Shown here piece after piece: positions 21,535 to 33,353 of a DNA stretch of 64,000 bases. Below the pieces are notes generated by a model. That model worked only from the letters and a program-made list of their open reading frames with translations, was not told the DNA's origin and did not search any database. Every line of letters begins with the position of its first letter. Within the stretch, counting starts at the first letter, position 1. The DNA lies in assembly GCA_009823505.1 (NCBI GenBank), contig VZQC01005585.1:1922321-1986320 (forward strand), read 5' to 3'. Made by a program: the position numbers and the translations under genes. This DNA comes from Rhizomys pruinosus. Lineage: Eukaryota; Chordata; Mammalia; Rodentia; Spalacidae.

Positions 21535-21865
21535 CTCCCAGCTCTACATATGAAGTACTTGCTGCATGAGAATTAGGACCTAAGTTTAGATCCCCAGAAC
21601 CCAGGTAGAAAATCCAGGTGCAGCAGCATACAACTATAATCCCAGCCCCATGAAGCCTAGGGAGGCAGAGATGGAGGGCTCCCTGGGGCATGCTGGACAC
21701 CCAGTCCAGCTTAATAGGTATGCTCCAGGTTCAGTGAGAGACTCTGTCTCAAAAACTAAGGTGGAGAGCACCCAACATTCACCTCCGACCTCCAAGTACA
21801 TATATACATAGATACATACATACATACATACATACATATGCACACATGCACTTACGCACAAGACA
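21535..21865 (+). repeat. RSINE1/B4-type SINE with (CATA)n tail
   Basis: tRNA-like start (GTACTTGCTGCATGAGAA, GATCCCCAGAACCCA), B1-like middle (AATCCCAGCCCC, GAGAGACTCTGTCTCAAAA), 3' GTGGAGAGCACCC, then CATA repeats. Confidence 0.65.
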
Positions 21866-22603
21866 GAGCACAAATGACCAATAAACGCATGAAAAAAAGT
21901 TTGAGTAGCCATCAGAGAAATCCAACTTGAAACTACAGAGAATCTGTTTCCCCTTAGTCAGAGTGGCAATCATCAAGAAAACAAGCACCAACAGTGTGTT
22001 ATTTTTTTTTTAAGTGGATAACGAGCCATTCAGAAAAATGTCCTTATGCTTCAGTTCTGACCTTACCTGGAAAAGCAAGCTTAGCAAAGCATTCACAGGT
22101 CACAGACCTCACCAAGATAGGCATCCCTGGTGTGGAACTCATCAAGAACCATCTGATTACTACCACAGAAAAACAAAAGGTAGCCCCAGGTTCTGATTTT
22201 AAGTGAGATAGCAGGAAGCTGGAGTATGGAATCAAACTGGAAGGAATGTAAATAAGCTCACCTTAGACCTAAAAATACTTATAATCCAAAAACTGAAGAG
22301 AAAAAATTCCTAAACTATGCTCACTAAACATGTAGAAAGCATGTGGCCTGGGATGTCTACCACAGAGAAAATCTGTAACAATTTAATAGTTGTCAATAAC
22401 AAACATTATTAGGGGCATCCAGATAAATGCTAGTCATGAGTTAGACACTCAGAGTGATAAGTATATGTTATGGCTATTAAACAGCAGACTAATTTCTATC
22501 TGACTCCATGTGACTAATACTGGGATTTACTGCTAGTTATTTATTATAATATACAAAAAGAAATCACTCTAGAATATGATTACTTGTCGATGAAACATGC
22601 ATT

Positions 22604-22838
22604 GAACACAGTGGTAGAATATTGGCCTAGCATGCATGAGGCTTCAGTCTTTTTCTTTTTTTTTTTTTTTTTTTTTTTGTTTTTTCAAGACAGGGTCTCC
22701 CTGTAGCCCCAGCCGGCCTGGAACTCACTCTGTAGACCAGGCTGGCCTTGAACTCACAAAGATCTGCCTGCTTCTGCCTCCCAAGTGCTAGGACACCCGG
22801 TGAGGCTTCAGTCTTATCCTCAGAAAACAAAATTATTC
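22604..22838 (+). repeat. ID SINE split by a B1 insertion
   Basis: The left part 22604-22651 (CAGTGGTAGAATATTGGCC, CTAGCATGCATGAGG) and right part 22801-22838 (CAGTCTTATCCTCAGAAAAC) form one ID element around the B1 at 22652-22800. Confidence 0.7.
22652..22800 (-). repeat. B1 SINE with 5' internal deletion, nested in ID
   Basis: Antisense B1 flanked by TGAGGCTTCAGTCTT at 22637-22651 and 22801-22815 (15 bp). The 5' end goes from CCGGGTG straight to TCCTAGCACTTGGG, so about 20 bases in the promoter A-box region are missing. Confidence 0.88.
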
Positions 22839-23304
22839 TGAAGCACTTACTCAGAGGTCTAGCCCCTCAAAGATAAAACCATTTTCTAGACGTTCAATAG
22901 TGATACTACTACTTGGAGTAAAATGCATAAATAATGTATCATAAACTTTTTTTTAATTTATTATCATTATTTATTTTGTGTGGGAAATATCACCTTGTTT
23001 TCACAGAGAAGGGGAGGGAAAACAAGTTACTCCAGGGATTGACTATGAATCCCACTAGCTGTTGCCTTCTTGAACAACCTTAGCCCAGCCAGTCACTTCT
23101 CCAAGGCCCTCAGAGACTGTCCACTTACATGTTCATGGTCTCCTTCTGCCACTGCTTGGAAAACAGAAGGCCCTTAGTGTTCCCTTGATGAATGAAAAAT
23201 GTATCAGCTCACTCCTGGAAAGCCACCCAGGGCCAAGGGAGAGGCAGAACTGAGTACCACGTTAAGTCCACACACAGGAGAGCAGAAGCCACAGACCGTG
23301 TGGG

Positions 23305-23430
23305 AAGGAAGAAAGGAAGGAAGGAAGGAAGGAAGGAAGGAAGGAAGGAAGGAAGGAAGGAAGGAAGGAAGGAAGGAAGGAAGGAAGGAAGGAAGGAAAG
23401 GGGGGGGGGGGGAGGAAAGAAGGGAGGGAG
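23305..23430 (+). repeat. (GGAA)n microsatellite with G13 run
   Basis: About 22 near-perfect GGAA units to 23399, then a G run and imperfect GGAG/GAAG units. GGAA arrays can bind ETS factors. Activity here is unknown. Confidence 0.95.
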
Positions 23431-23765
23431 GGACTATGTATTGATATGCTATCTATCTACGTTGTTCCCTGTGTGTGTTTGCTTGTGTGTAATTGTGGAG
23501 GACACAGAAGTAAACTTCAAGCACCAAGCCTTGGAGGCTATCTGCCTAAAGGCACTTCTCATTTTCAGAACACCCAGTTCAGTTCTGGAGTCAAGTACCA
23601 TAGCACAACTTATTCATAGAAACACAGGTTCTAGCAGAATAGGCTGGGAATTTCCCATTTTAAAAAATGGATCTAGTATTCAGTACAAGAGAACCACTCA
23701 AACTGTGACAGGTTAGTATAAGCCAGGGCCCTCTACAATTCTACCTGAATAAAAAGAGGTGATAG

Positions 23766-23912
23766 AAGCTGGATGTAGGGGTGCAGGCTCTTGGATCCCA
23801 GCATTTGGGAGGCAGAGGCAGGTAGCTTTCTAGAGTAAAATGACAGTCTGTTCTCCCGTGAGTTCCAAAGTATCCCTGGGCTACATAGTGAACCCTGTCT
23901 CAAAAAATTATT
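23766..23912 (+). repeat. Diverged B1-like SINE
   Basis: GCTGGATGTAGGGGTGCAGG, ATCCCAGCATTTGGGAGGC, GGGCTACATAGTGAACCCTG, TCTCAAAAA. Confidence 0.75.
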
Positions 23913-24406
23913 AATTTTTTAAAAGAGTAATGGTAAACATCTAACACCATAAACAGATGACAGTATATGTATCTCAGGATATACTATATCAGGTCCTGGC
24001 CTCCAGCATACACATATTCCACAGACAAAATCTAATTTTAAACTCAGCAAAAGGCCATTTTGAAGTCCTTACCCCCTCCAGATGCCGCCTATGAGCAAGC
24101 AGGCCTGAAAATTTTCCGGTTCTGCTGAGGGGGCAGTAACTCTCCCAGTAAAACCCACTTGGTTTACTGATTAAATCAACCAAATGGAAGCCAACATTCC
24201 ACAAAGGAATGTCCATTACCATTTGCACAGATAAACAGATACACCCACTGGCAAAACCAAAAGGCACAAGTGTCCCAATTCTAATACACACAGTATGGAG
24301 GTGGCTGTGAAGACAAAAAGAGACACTGTGGCTACTTCCATCCCATTTTAACTGCATGCAGTTGACTTTGTATTCAAAAGGACACAGCACGGGGGGGGGG
24401 GGGGGG

Positions 24407-25103
24407 AATCTCATGCAAGGATGGTGCCAATTGGGGAAAAGTTCTTTTATCCCAGCTAATTGCATTAGAACTTGTAGGCTTGATTTAACCCTCCAGAAAC
24501 AGTGCACAACCTTGGTGGTTTTCTGTTAAACTTATCGGCATACCATAACCTCTATCCAAGTGTCTGGGATAATCATGTTTTTCATATTGTAAGAGCAACA
24601 ATCTGGATACTGTTTAAAAAGTATGTGTCAGACACATATTTTTATTCATTTCAATTCTATGTATAAGGTTTAGCACTGGGAACATTCTGGGGAGGTAGAT
24701 AATCACCGTCATTTCCTTTTCTTTCTGAATTGTGTAACAAGAGGTATAGCCACAGCAGTAGCTTGCCCAAGGTGACATGGCTTCAGGCAATCTGACTTCA
24801 GACACCCTCAAGTCTGGACTAAGGCACTGCCCACAGGAAGTAAAGGCTGACAGGGCTGAGGCCATTACAACCTCCGGAGAACATCCATTTATAATTCCTC
24901 ACCATATTCACCCCTGTTCCCACTAAGGTCCAGTTCCTACTGGCTTCCCATTAACATCCCCTCGGTAAGCCCTACAGACAGCTCTGCTTGACAGTAAACA
25001 CTATGACACCATAATGATTGTTGCACAGAAACTTCTACAGAGAAAAGATTCATTGCCTGAGATAAAATTAGCCACACTTCTCATGAAACTAAACATCGCT
25101 GGT
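24407..25103 (+). repeat. 700-bp tandem duplication, copy 1
   Basis: Matches 25104-25803 at an offset of 696-700. The only differences I see are base changes and offsets in the first ~15 bases, and four single-base gaps within the first ~200 bases, all missing from this copy. It follows a G16 run (24391-24406). Confidence 0.95.
24670..24845 (+). repeat. MIR inside duplication copy 1
   Basis: GGTAGATAATCACCGTCATTT, then CTTGCCCAAGGTGACATGGC and TCTGACTTCAGA, fits MIR. Confidence 0.65.
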
Positions 25104-25803
25104 ATCTCATAAGCAGATGGTGCCCAATTGGGGAAAATGTTCTTTTATCCCAGCTAATTGCATTAGAACTTGTAGGCTTGATTTAACCCTCCAGAAACAG
25201 TGCACAACCTTGGTGGTTTTCTGTTAAACTTATCGGCATATCCATAACCTCTATCCAAGTGTCTGGGATAATCATGTTTTTCATATTAGTAAGAGCAACA
25301 ATCTGGATACTGTTTAAAAAGTATGTGTCAGACACATATTTTTATTCATTTCAATTCTATGTATAAGGTTTAGCACTGGGAACATTCTGGGGAGGTAGAT
25401 AATCACCGTCATTTCCTTTTCTTTCTGAATTGTGTAACAAGAGGTATAGCCACAGCAGTAGCTTGCCCAAGGTGACATGGCTTCAGGCAATCTGACTTCA
25501 GACACCCTCAAGTCTGGACTAAGGCACTGCCCACAGGAAGTAAAGGCTGACAGGGCTGAGGCCATTACAACCTCCGGAGAACATCCATTTATAATTCCTC
25601 ACCATATTCACCCCTGTTCCCACTAAGGTCCAGTTCCTACTGGCTTCCCATTAACATCCCCTCGGTAAGCCCTACAGACAGCTCTGCTTGACAGTAAACA
25701 CTATGACACCATAATGATTGTTGCACAGAAACTTCTACAGAGAAAAGATTCATTGCCTGAGATAAAATTAGCCACACTTCTCATGAAACTAAACATCGCT
25801 GGT
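25104..25803 (+). repeat. 700-bp tandem duplication, copy 2
   Basis: Identical to copy 1 from about position 25290 to the end (CATCGCTGGT), where the two then diverge. Confidence 0.95.
25370..25545 (+). repeat. MIR inside duplication copy 2
   Basis: Identical to the MIR at 24670-24845, offset by 700. Confidence 0.65.
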
Positions 25804-27190
25804 GCTACTTCTATGAAGCAGAGAGTAAATAATTTTTCTCAGCTCAAGGACAGCTTCAGAAAAGAAGTTCATTCATGTTGATGCCACCCACCCTTCTCCT
25901 AACTCTGTACCTGACTTTATTGTCCTCAAAACTGAACTTCTCCTTATCTGGTCTCCCCTGGCAACCTGAGTTTCTCACTGAAGTTACAACCACAAAGCAG
26001 GAAGTCAGGTCAGCTTCATTCAGCAGGGTAAAAGTCCCCTTCCTGCCCCTTGACACTCTCACCCAGAAACAGGGACAGGATAATAAGAGTCTGAGATGAG
26101 AGCAGAACATGGGCGCCACAGGGAAGAAGACGCTGATTACACTGCAGTGGACAGCAGTGTCGAGTCAACCCTGGAGGCGGAGGAGTACTGCTTAGCCAGA
26201 AGAAAGAGGAGAAATGCCCTGAGGAAAGGCCCAGAAACCAGATAAGTCCTGGCTGAAACAGCAGCATGCTGGCAGTGCCTGTTTCCACTAGCTTCCTAAT
26301 AGAAGCCTTCAGATCCACACTCCCCTTAGTGGGAGCCTGGCAAAGGATCAGAAAGCCGCTCCTTTCCACAGTCCTGGGGCAGAGTCCAGAGTATGCAGAA
26401 TCTATAGGAAGTGAGACAGGAGATGGTGTAGGAGCCACCCTGGGTGTCCTGGGAAAGTGTACATTGCTAATCTGGGGGTCTGGTCGGTCTGTGTTCCGTC
26501 TTTCTCCGTCTTCCTAGGTGATTGAATGTTGTTGGTCCATGGACAAGCTGAGCTATTAGAACATGAGGCACAAAGCTTTCCAAAGAAACCCAAAGGCTCC
26601 AGGTACCCACTTCTTAACAAGGGAGCAGAGAGACTAAAGATTTTCTGACCAACCCTCTAAAGAGAAAACCTGAGCAAAAGCAGAAGCTTCCGTAGGGGGG
26701 GAGGCCAGGGCTCTCCTGCCTGTAAGAACCGAGAAAGAACAAATCCCCCGATAAGGAACCATATTGAAGGATCTTATGTGAATTTAGCTTTATAAAACCA
26801 GTAATTCAACATTCAATTCCATACTTATCCTACATATACTTAGTATTTGATTTTCAGCTACATTTTTAGAAGCTTACTATAAATAAGTACAATTTTATTT
26901 CCTGCCTTAGTAGACTAAGTACAATAAGAAATTAGAATTATTTCCAGCTAATTAAGTTGGTATTCTATTCTCTGAAAATTTGCTTTATTAGTCCAGAAAG
27001 CATGGTACCTCAAATAATAATATTCAAGGCTACCTAGCAAAGTTAAACTGCCAGACATTGTATTTCCTGTTATTTAACATATATTAAGTCCTGAGTAACA
27101 TATCAAATAAATAATAACACTGTTTAAATTCAACACATGCTTACTACCTAGTATGGTATTAAAAAGAAAATACAATTTTTTTAATTGAAC
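25804..27190. other. Intron sequence with no recognised feature
   Basis: 25850-26700 is somewhat GC-richer and holds open frames up to 140 codons with no family motif. The remainder is AT-rich. Confidence 0.5.
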
Positions 27191-27362
27191 TACTTTCTGT
27201 GTGTGTGTCTATGTCTGTGTGTTTATCTGTATGTGTCTGTGTGTGTGCACATGTGCTACTGTGAGTGCTGTATGTGTGGCCATAGGTGCATGTGCATGTG
27301 AAGCCAGAGAACCTGAGCCTTCTTCCTCAGAAGTCACTCATCCTATTTTTAAAGATGAAGTC

Positions 27363-27594
27363 GGGCTGGAGAGATGGCTAACGGTTAAGAGCGCCAACCG
27401 CTCTTACAGAGGACCCGGGTTCGATCCCCAGCACCCACATGGCGGCCCGAGAGCCGTCTGAAACTCCAATTCCAGGAGAACTCCAGTTCCAGGGGAATCC
27501 GAAGCCCTCTTCTGACCTCCACGGCATTGCACGACACGGGTGCACAGACTTGCATGCAGACAGTACATTGATACACATACAGAGATAAATAAAT
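27363..27594 (+). repeat. Young B2 SINE (17-bp duplication), 5' half of a B2+B1 cassette
   Basis: Complete B2 with GAGAGATGGC, GGTTCGATCC, the 17-bp duplication and a short ATAAATAAAT tail. The left target-site copy AAAGATGAAGT is at 27351-27361. Confidence 0.92.
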
Positions 27595-27773
27595 GCCGGG
27601 CGTGGTGGTGCACGCCTTTAATCCTGGCACTTGGGAGGCAGAGGCACGCGGATCTCTGTGGGTTCGGGGCCAGCCTGATCTACAGAGTGAGTTCCAGGAC
27701 AGCCAGAGCTACAGGGAGACCCTGTCTCAAAAAGACCAAAAAAATAATAATAATAATAAAAAATAAAAATAAT
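27595..27773 (+). repeat. Young B1 SINE directly joined to the B2
   Basis: Complete B1 from GCCGGGCGTGGTGG to CTGTCTCAAAAAGACC with an AATAAT tail. AAAGATGAAGT at 27774-27784 closes the cassette. Confidence 0.92.
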
Positions 27774-28011
27774 AAAGATGAAGTTTACCACTGACCCTGA
27801 AGCTCACTGATTGGCTTAGACTAGCTAGCCAGAGAGTCCCTTGGGTCCTCCTGCCTCTGTCTCCAGGCACTGGGATTACAGGCACACAGTGCCATACCCA
27901 GCTTTTTTTACAGGTTCTGGAGATTTGAACTTAGGTCCTCCTGAGTGGGTGGCAAGAAGTTTACAGATTCAGCTGTCTCCCCAGTTCTTATATTGAAACT
28001 TTCTTCTTCTA

Positions 28012-28135
28012 TTTAAACTTTTTGAGAATTTTATGTATTTATATCATTTCCACCCCTCCCTTTCCCGCTCCAACTCCTCCCATGCTCTCTCTACTCCCTC
28101 CTAATATCCCTACCTCTCATTTAGTACCATAGCAT
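28012..28135 (-). repeat. L1 3' end, antisense
   Basis: TTTTGAGAATTTTATGTATTTATATC then CCACCCCTCCCTTTCC. The reverse complement matches the sense end at 56945-57095. Confidence 0.6.
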
Positions 28136-28871
28136 ATGTACATGTGTGTACATAGCATGAGACCCAGGTACTCTGATGTGGACACTTGCAGCTGGATGCA
28201 GTCTGCTGTGTTCTACTGAGAGCTGTTAGAATGGCATGAGTTTCAATATGGTGAGTCACTCACTTACCATTTTTAAGAGCTATGCTGATTAGACTGATAA
28301 GTACTTAATACATTGATCTTTTAAGAGGTAAATTATTTCTTCTGTGTTTCATTTATCCTACTTAAGAGGAAATATTGTTTGTTTATCCTCACTCTCTAGT
28401 TTTTGGCTACCTAATGTTTCTATCTTGGATTCTAAGTACTTAAAAACTGTTAACCACTTCTTTGATTTGTCTTGCTACAAAGATACCCTGAAAAGGTCTG
28501 TTGGCCAAGCCCTTAGGCTTGAATCCAGGACTATGAAAAACTATCACAAGATGTGGACCCAAATCCTGGACAAGCCCAAGATTCAGATTGAATAGTCTAC
28601 TACTGTGTTAATTAGATTCACTTTGTTAGGTGCCAAAGACAGCATGTCAGCCCATCCACTCCCAGTTAGGACAACAGGCATCAATACATATGGATGGACA
28701 GCTTCACAAGTATTCTACCATTAAAAGGGATGGCAAGGGTGACCTTATCAAAAACACGGGATCTATTATGTATAATGATTAGAACAAAGCCTTAACCATA
28801 CAAAGGATAATCACCTCTTGGAATTGAAAAGAACTTTAATCTATATGTCATACAATAAGGACAGAGATATA

Positions 28872-29815
28872 TGCTTGCTTATTCACTCAATGAATCTTAG
28901 GAGGCATACAGTATGAATCAAGCATTATGTAAGCACAGAACAGGACAGGAAGCACAGAACAAAATTCAAATTCCTAGAGTTGGAGCTGGAGAGATGGCTC
29001 AATAGTTAAGGGCACTGGCTGCTCTTGCAGAAGACCCAGGTTCAATTCCCAGCACACACGGCAGCTAACAACCATGTGTAACTCCAGTTTCAGGGGAATC
29101 CGACACCCTCTTCTGACCTCCGCTGGCACTGCACGACACAGGTGCACAGACCTACATGCAGGCAGTACACTCATACACATAAAATAAAAATAATAAATAA
29201 AACATTTAAAAGTTCCCAGAGTTTACATTTTAATATGGACATGATATGAATTTCAAAACTCATGAACAGATTACAGTAAGTGTAATGACAGACATTAAAC
29301 TGATGATGGCAGTACTTAAGGTATGATGGTCAGGCAAGCTATCTTGAAGTGGTGACCTGAGGTGATGAGGAGTCACCAAGCAAAAATTTGTGGACAAAGC
29401 ATCCTAAGAAGAAAGGACATTTGTCAGGATCTGTGGCAGAAAAGGGTCTGTTAAACTCAAGGTACAGACAAGGATGCTGTACAGTTTGTTGACTAAAAGG
29501 ACACATGGAAAAAGAAGGCTGGGCAGGTGGGTAAGAGACAACACATACATAAAAACAAGATGAAGACTTGGGAGCGTTATACAAGAAGAACAGCAAGAGC
29601 TGTTTTTCATTTTACATAGGAAATTGGCTCCTGTGTGGAGGTGAGGCTGTACGTGACACAATGTGATGCAGCAGGATGGACTAAGGAATTGCTACAGACT
29701 TGCAGGCACAAGTTGAGGCCGGCATACATACAGGCAGTCAAGTGGAGGACAAAAGTGGTTGGACTGGGATATTTCTGGATCTAGAATACAGCACATGCTG
29801 ATAATGGATTGAAAG
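28872..29815 (-). repeat. Long L2 LINE fragment, antisense
   Basis: TTATTCACTCAATGAATC, AGCATTATGTAAGCAC, GTCAGGCAAGCTATCTTGAAG, GTGGTGACCTGAGGTGATGAGG and GGATATTTCTGGATC follow the order of antisense L2. It is interrupted by a B2 at 28982-29212. Confidence 0.6.
28982..29212 (+). repeat. B2 SINE inside L2, with 11-bp target duplication
   Basis: Full B2 without the 17-bp duplication. Flanks are TTCCTAGAGTT (28971-28981) and TTCCCAGAGTT (29213-29223). Confidence 0.92.
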
Positions 29816-30352
29816 ATACCTGCTGGAGGAAAATATTGGGTACTAAAACAGAATATGCAATCACTGTTCCTATAATCATCATCGTACTCTATACAAATAT
29901 CTGTAATTCTCCCTCCATCCTTTCCCAACTCCAACAATGCTGGCCCATTCAAAAGAATATGTCCAGCATGTTCCAGAAAGCTGACTACCACTCATTGTTT
30001 GGTCAACCTCCAATATCAGGTATGAAGAAAGCTGAGGGCCCCAGGAAGGAGTTTGGAAAGGAGGCTGCCACTGCTTTCCAAGTGCTGAGTAAAGGAGGCG
30101 AGCAGAGATGGGGACACTTTTCCTCAAGTTACAGAGATACCCAGGGGAAGAGCCGTTCCAATCCCTCTTCATGTGACTTGTGCACTGCCTGCCTCTAAAG
30201 AAATGTTCAGAAAACAAAAATAAACAAATATTTATTTCTTTTTTGAGGCTTAAAGGAAATAATTAGTGAATGAAAGGTCTTTTTTTCCTTTCCTAAAAAT
30301 AAAACTATACTAACAATAATGAGTTGTTTCCATTTATTAAAAAATCCCAGTA

Positions 30353-30520
30353 GCCAGGCGTGGTGGTACATGCCATGCCTTTAATCCTAGCACTTGGGAG
30401 GCAGAGGCAGGTGGATCTCTGTGAGTTCAAGGTCAGCCTGGTCTACATAGCAAGCTCCAGGCCAGCTGGGGCTACAGGGAGATCCTGTCTTGAAAGGCCA
30501 AAAAAAAAAAAAAAAAAAAC
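30353..30520 (+). repeat. B1 SINE
   Basis: GCCAGGCGTGGTGGTACATG, CTACATAGCAAGCTCC, CTGTCTTGAAAGGCC and an A20-type tail. A few extra bases (CCATG) sit near the A box. Confidence 0.92.
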
Positions 30521-32195
30521 ACTAACCAAACATCATCATGGTTAGATATTATGCCCCTACACTTGTTGACATACATACACTTATACGGACTCACATATAG
30601 GTGCACAACAATTATATTCTTCTGTGTTCATTGAGAGTTACATCAAACTTTCCATGTTCGTAATATATTTAACTGTGGTGCAACACCCCCACATGTTACT
30701 GAACCATATAAACTATTGATGTTGGTGTTTGTATTTCTTTTATCTCAGTATGATGTAATGTTTCAAAGGGGATACCCCACCATGGATGCAAATAAAAGGT
30801 AAACAGTGCAAAGGGCATAAACTTCAAGGCTTTTATACTGTTTCCTTATTTGGTGATTCACTAAATCGCTTGTAAAATCACTTATCTGTCAATGATTTGC
30901 CAAACCAAATGAATACAGAGAAGTAAGTCATTTCATACAGATTATTTACCTAGGAGACTACAATAACTAACAAAGCACAGCAGGAAATCAGGTGAACTTA
31001 TACCAGAAAATATGTGCGTCTTTTATAATGGGAGGATAGAACATGGACTAAGAAGGGCTCTCATATTCTCTAGTAATGTAACTCCACCAGCCTGCATGTA
31101 CTAGATGGCTAAGCACTTTCATTCAGCAAAAGTCCACAAGTCTGTCTGCATGTCTCAAGGAAAGTTCTACCCTGAACTAGTTAGTGGTATATTAACATGT
31201 GGTTTATAAACTTAGGGCTGCATATACAACACATGGATAAAAGTCATATGTACAGAGATGTTCACACTCTGCTCTACAGCTGTCTTTCCTTTAAGGTTTC
31301 TTAGCCCCTCAGTGCAGATCTAGGCATCACATGCTCCGGCAGCTGCCAGTTTTCCAGCTGTCACACAGAGTATTCCTTATGGCACTGTATTCCGGGCAAT
31401 AATGAAAGTAGGAGGGTGGTGTAGCTTGAGGAATGTTTATAAGGAAAATGCTGTATCTCTAGATGCCTTAACACTTGAGGGGTTACACTATTCAGAGGAT
31501 GTGAAATGAACACCTTTGGAGTCTGCTCTCAGCTTTGAAAGGAGGCCAGCAGCAGGCATCCTGTGAAGTCTCTCCCAGTCCGGGAAACCAGCCTGTTACC
31601 TCCCCCTTGCTTTTCTCTGCTCTTCTGAGCCTGTGAGTCCAGCTGTTTCTGGAGAACATTTGAAGGAGAAAGAGGTAATCTATAGATCACATGTTATCAA
31701 GGGAGGACCTGGACTCCATGCTGGAAAAATGTCAAAGTGTTCAGCTTGGAAAATTGTATCAAATTTCGAAGTCACTGATGGAGAAGTTCCATGCTAACGA
31801 TTTCTGTGATGATACCCTTTATAAAAGCAAATGGTGATGCTGTATTTTAAAGTTAGAATGATGCAGATTTTCACATCTTCTGCCAGAGCTTACACAGAAC
31901 AAAGAACTCTAAGGATATCCCAAATCTTCAGACAGCTGGTATTCTGCCATATCAAACGCTGCCAGAAATAATTAAGCTGTCAGCAGGGCCTTGGAAATGT
32001 CTAGGACATAAGAGTATATGAATGTCATCTGAAGTTTCATGATAGTATCTTGCTTGGATTACAGCCCCTTCCATCTTCTAGGCAAGAACCTACAGTGGCC
32101 AAAAAGAACCAACAAAATAAAGTTCCATTTTCCATTCGCCTTCATTTCTCATGTGAACTTTAACATTTTCATGTAAAATATGTATTTATCAGAAG
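30521..32195. other. Intron sequence with no recognised feature
   Basis: AT-rich with many short frames. No exon signature on the minus strand and no repeat I can name. Confidence 0.5.
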
Positions 32196-32275
32196 ATGTG
32201 GCTACAGATCAGTTATAGATGTCTTGCCTAAGCCTGTGGAAGGACCTAGGTTCAATCCCCAGTATGGTAAAAACA
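32196..32275 (+). repeat. ID-type SINE
   Basis: GTGGCTACAGATCAGTTATAG, GTCTTGCCTAAGCC, GGTTCAATCCCCAGTATGG, A-rich tail. Confidence 0.7.
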
Positions 32276-32411
32276 AATTTATAAACCTGTACACCAAAAA
32301 CTACATACCAAAAGAGCTCACAAGTAGGAAGGACTATGAGGGACGTAGCGTGTCATTAGCCTTATCCACTTTCAGTATACAAAGTACATAATCCAATACT
32401 GCCCTCACTTT

Positions 32412-32628
32412 TTAATTCATTTTTTTTTTGTGCCTGAGTATTTTGCCTGCATGTATGTAAGTGCATCCATGTCTTGCAAAGCCAGTAGAGGCCAGAGGAG
32501 TCATTGAATCCCCTGGAACTAGAGTCATGGACTGCTGTTAGCCCCCATGTAGGCTCTGAGAACCGAAATCAGGGTCCTCTGCAAGAGTAGGCAGTGCTCT
32601 TAACCACTGAGTCATCTCTTCCAGTCCC
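32412..32628 (-). repeat. B3/B2 SINE, antisense
   Basis: GAGTATTTTGCCTGCATG, GAATCCCCTGGAACTAGAG, CTTAACCACTGAGTCATC. Confidence 0.9.
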
Positions 32629-32658
32629 ATACACTGCCCTCCTAATTCAAACATTCTT

Positions 32659-32906
32659 TTTTTTTTTATTAATTTTATTTATTTCTGTATGTGTATGAAT
32701 ATACTGTTTGCATGCAAGTTTGTGCACCCGTGTCGTGCAATGCCGCGGAGGTCAGAAGAGGGTATCGGATTCCCCTGGAACTGGAGTTCTCCTGGAATTG
32801 GAGTTTCAGACGGTTCTTAGCCGCCATGTGGGTGCTGGGGATCGAACCGGCGTCCTCTGTAAGAGCGGTCGGCGCTCTTAACCGCTAGGCTATCTCTCCA
32901 GCCCCA
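32659..32906 (-). repeat. Young B2 SINE, antisense, with 15-bp target duplication
   Basis: CpG-rich copy carrying the 17-bp internal duplication. AATTCAAACATTCTT lies at 32644-32658 and 32907-32921. Confidence 0.93.
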
Positions 32907-33269
32907 AATTCAAACATTCTTAACAGAGACATGAGTTTTAAACTGCAGTAAAGAATGTTGAGTTAAGCAAATTCTTTTTCACAACCATTTAAACATTAAA
33001 CACCATTTTGTACCAGCTTATAACAATTATATGAGCTTTACCTGACTTTTATTGTTATAAAATTCACAAAAAATATCTACCTGCCATGGACTCAGCATCC
33101 CAACATTATCAGCTGGAACAATCCCCTATTAACTCAGATAAACTAAGGTTTATTTGACAGACAACTTAAATATGTAAGGACCGAAAAATGCCAAAACTAA
33201 AATACATGGCCCTTTGGTTTATAGTTCTTATCTAAGATTCATATTCGCAGCTTAAAACTCATTAAACTC

Positions 33270-33353
33270 GCATGACACGGGTGCACAAACTTGCATGTAG
33301 ACAGTACATTCATACACATACAGAAATAAATAAAATTAATTAAAAAAAAAACC
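33270..33353 (+). repeat. 5'-truncated B2 with 14-bp target duplication
   Basis: Only the B2 3' end (GCATGACACGGGTGCACAAA to the A-rich tail). AACTCATTAAACTC lies at 33256-33269 and 33354-33367, so truncation happened at insertion. Confidence 0.9.

Larger units (their letters stand above)
27190..27990 (-). repeat. B4/RSINE1 SINE, antisense, interrupted
   Basis: The left part 27190-27350 is a (TG)n-like tail and GTGCATGTGAAGCCAGAGAACC. The right part 27785-27990 is CTGGGATTACAGGCACACAGTG, then GATTTGAACTTAGGTCCTCC and CAGCTGTCTCCCCAG. A B2+B1 cassette splits it. Confidence 0.65.

Noticed and set aside
23192..23716. 174-codon frame with a KEGRKEGR repeat
   Set aside because: It is a read-through of the (GGAA)n microsatellite.
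23989..24507. 172-codon minus-strand frame
   Set aside because: It passes through the G16 run as poly-proline and into the suspect duplication. No domain recognised.
24614..25565. Two identical 83-codon minus-strand frames
   Set aside because: They are identical only because of the 700-bp duplication and lie over a MIR.
26016..26438. 140-codon minus-strand open frame
   Set aside because: No family motif, no splice sites, and an overlapping frame on the other strand. Treated as chance.
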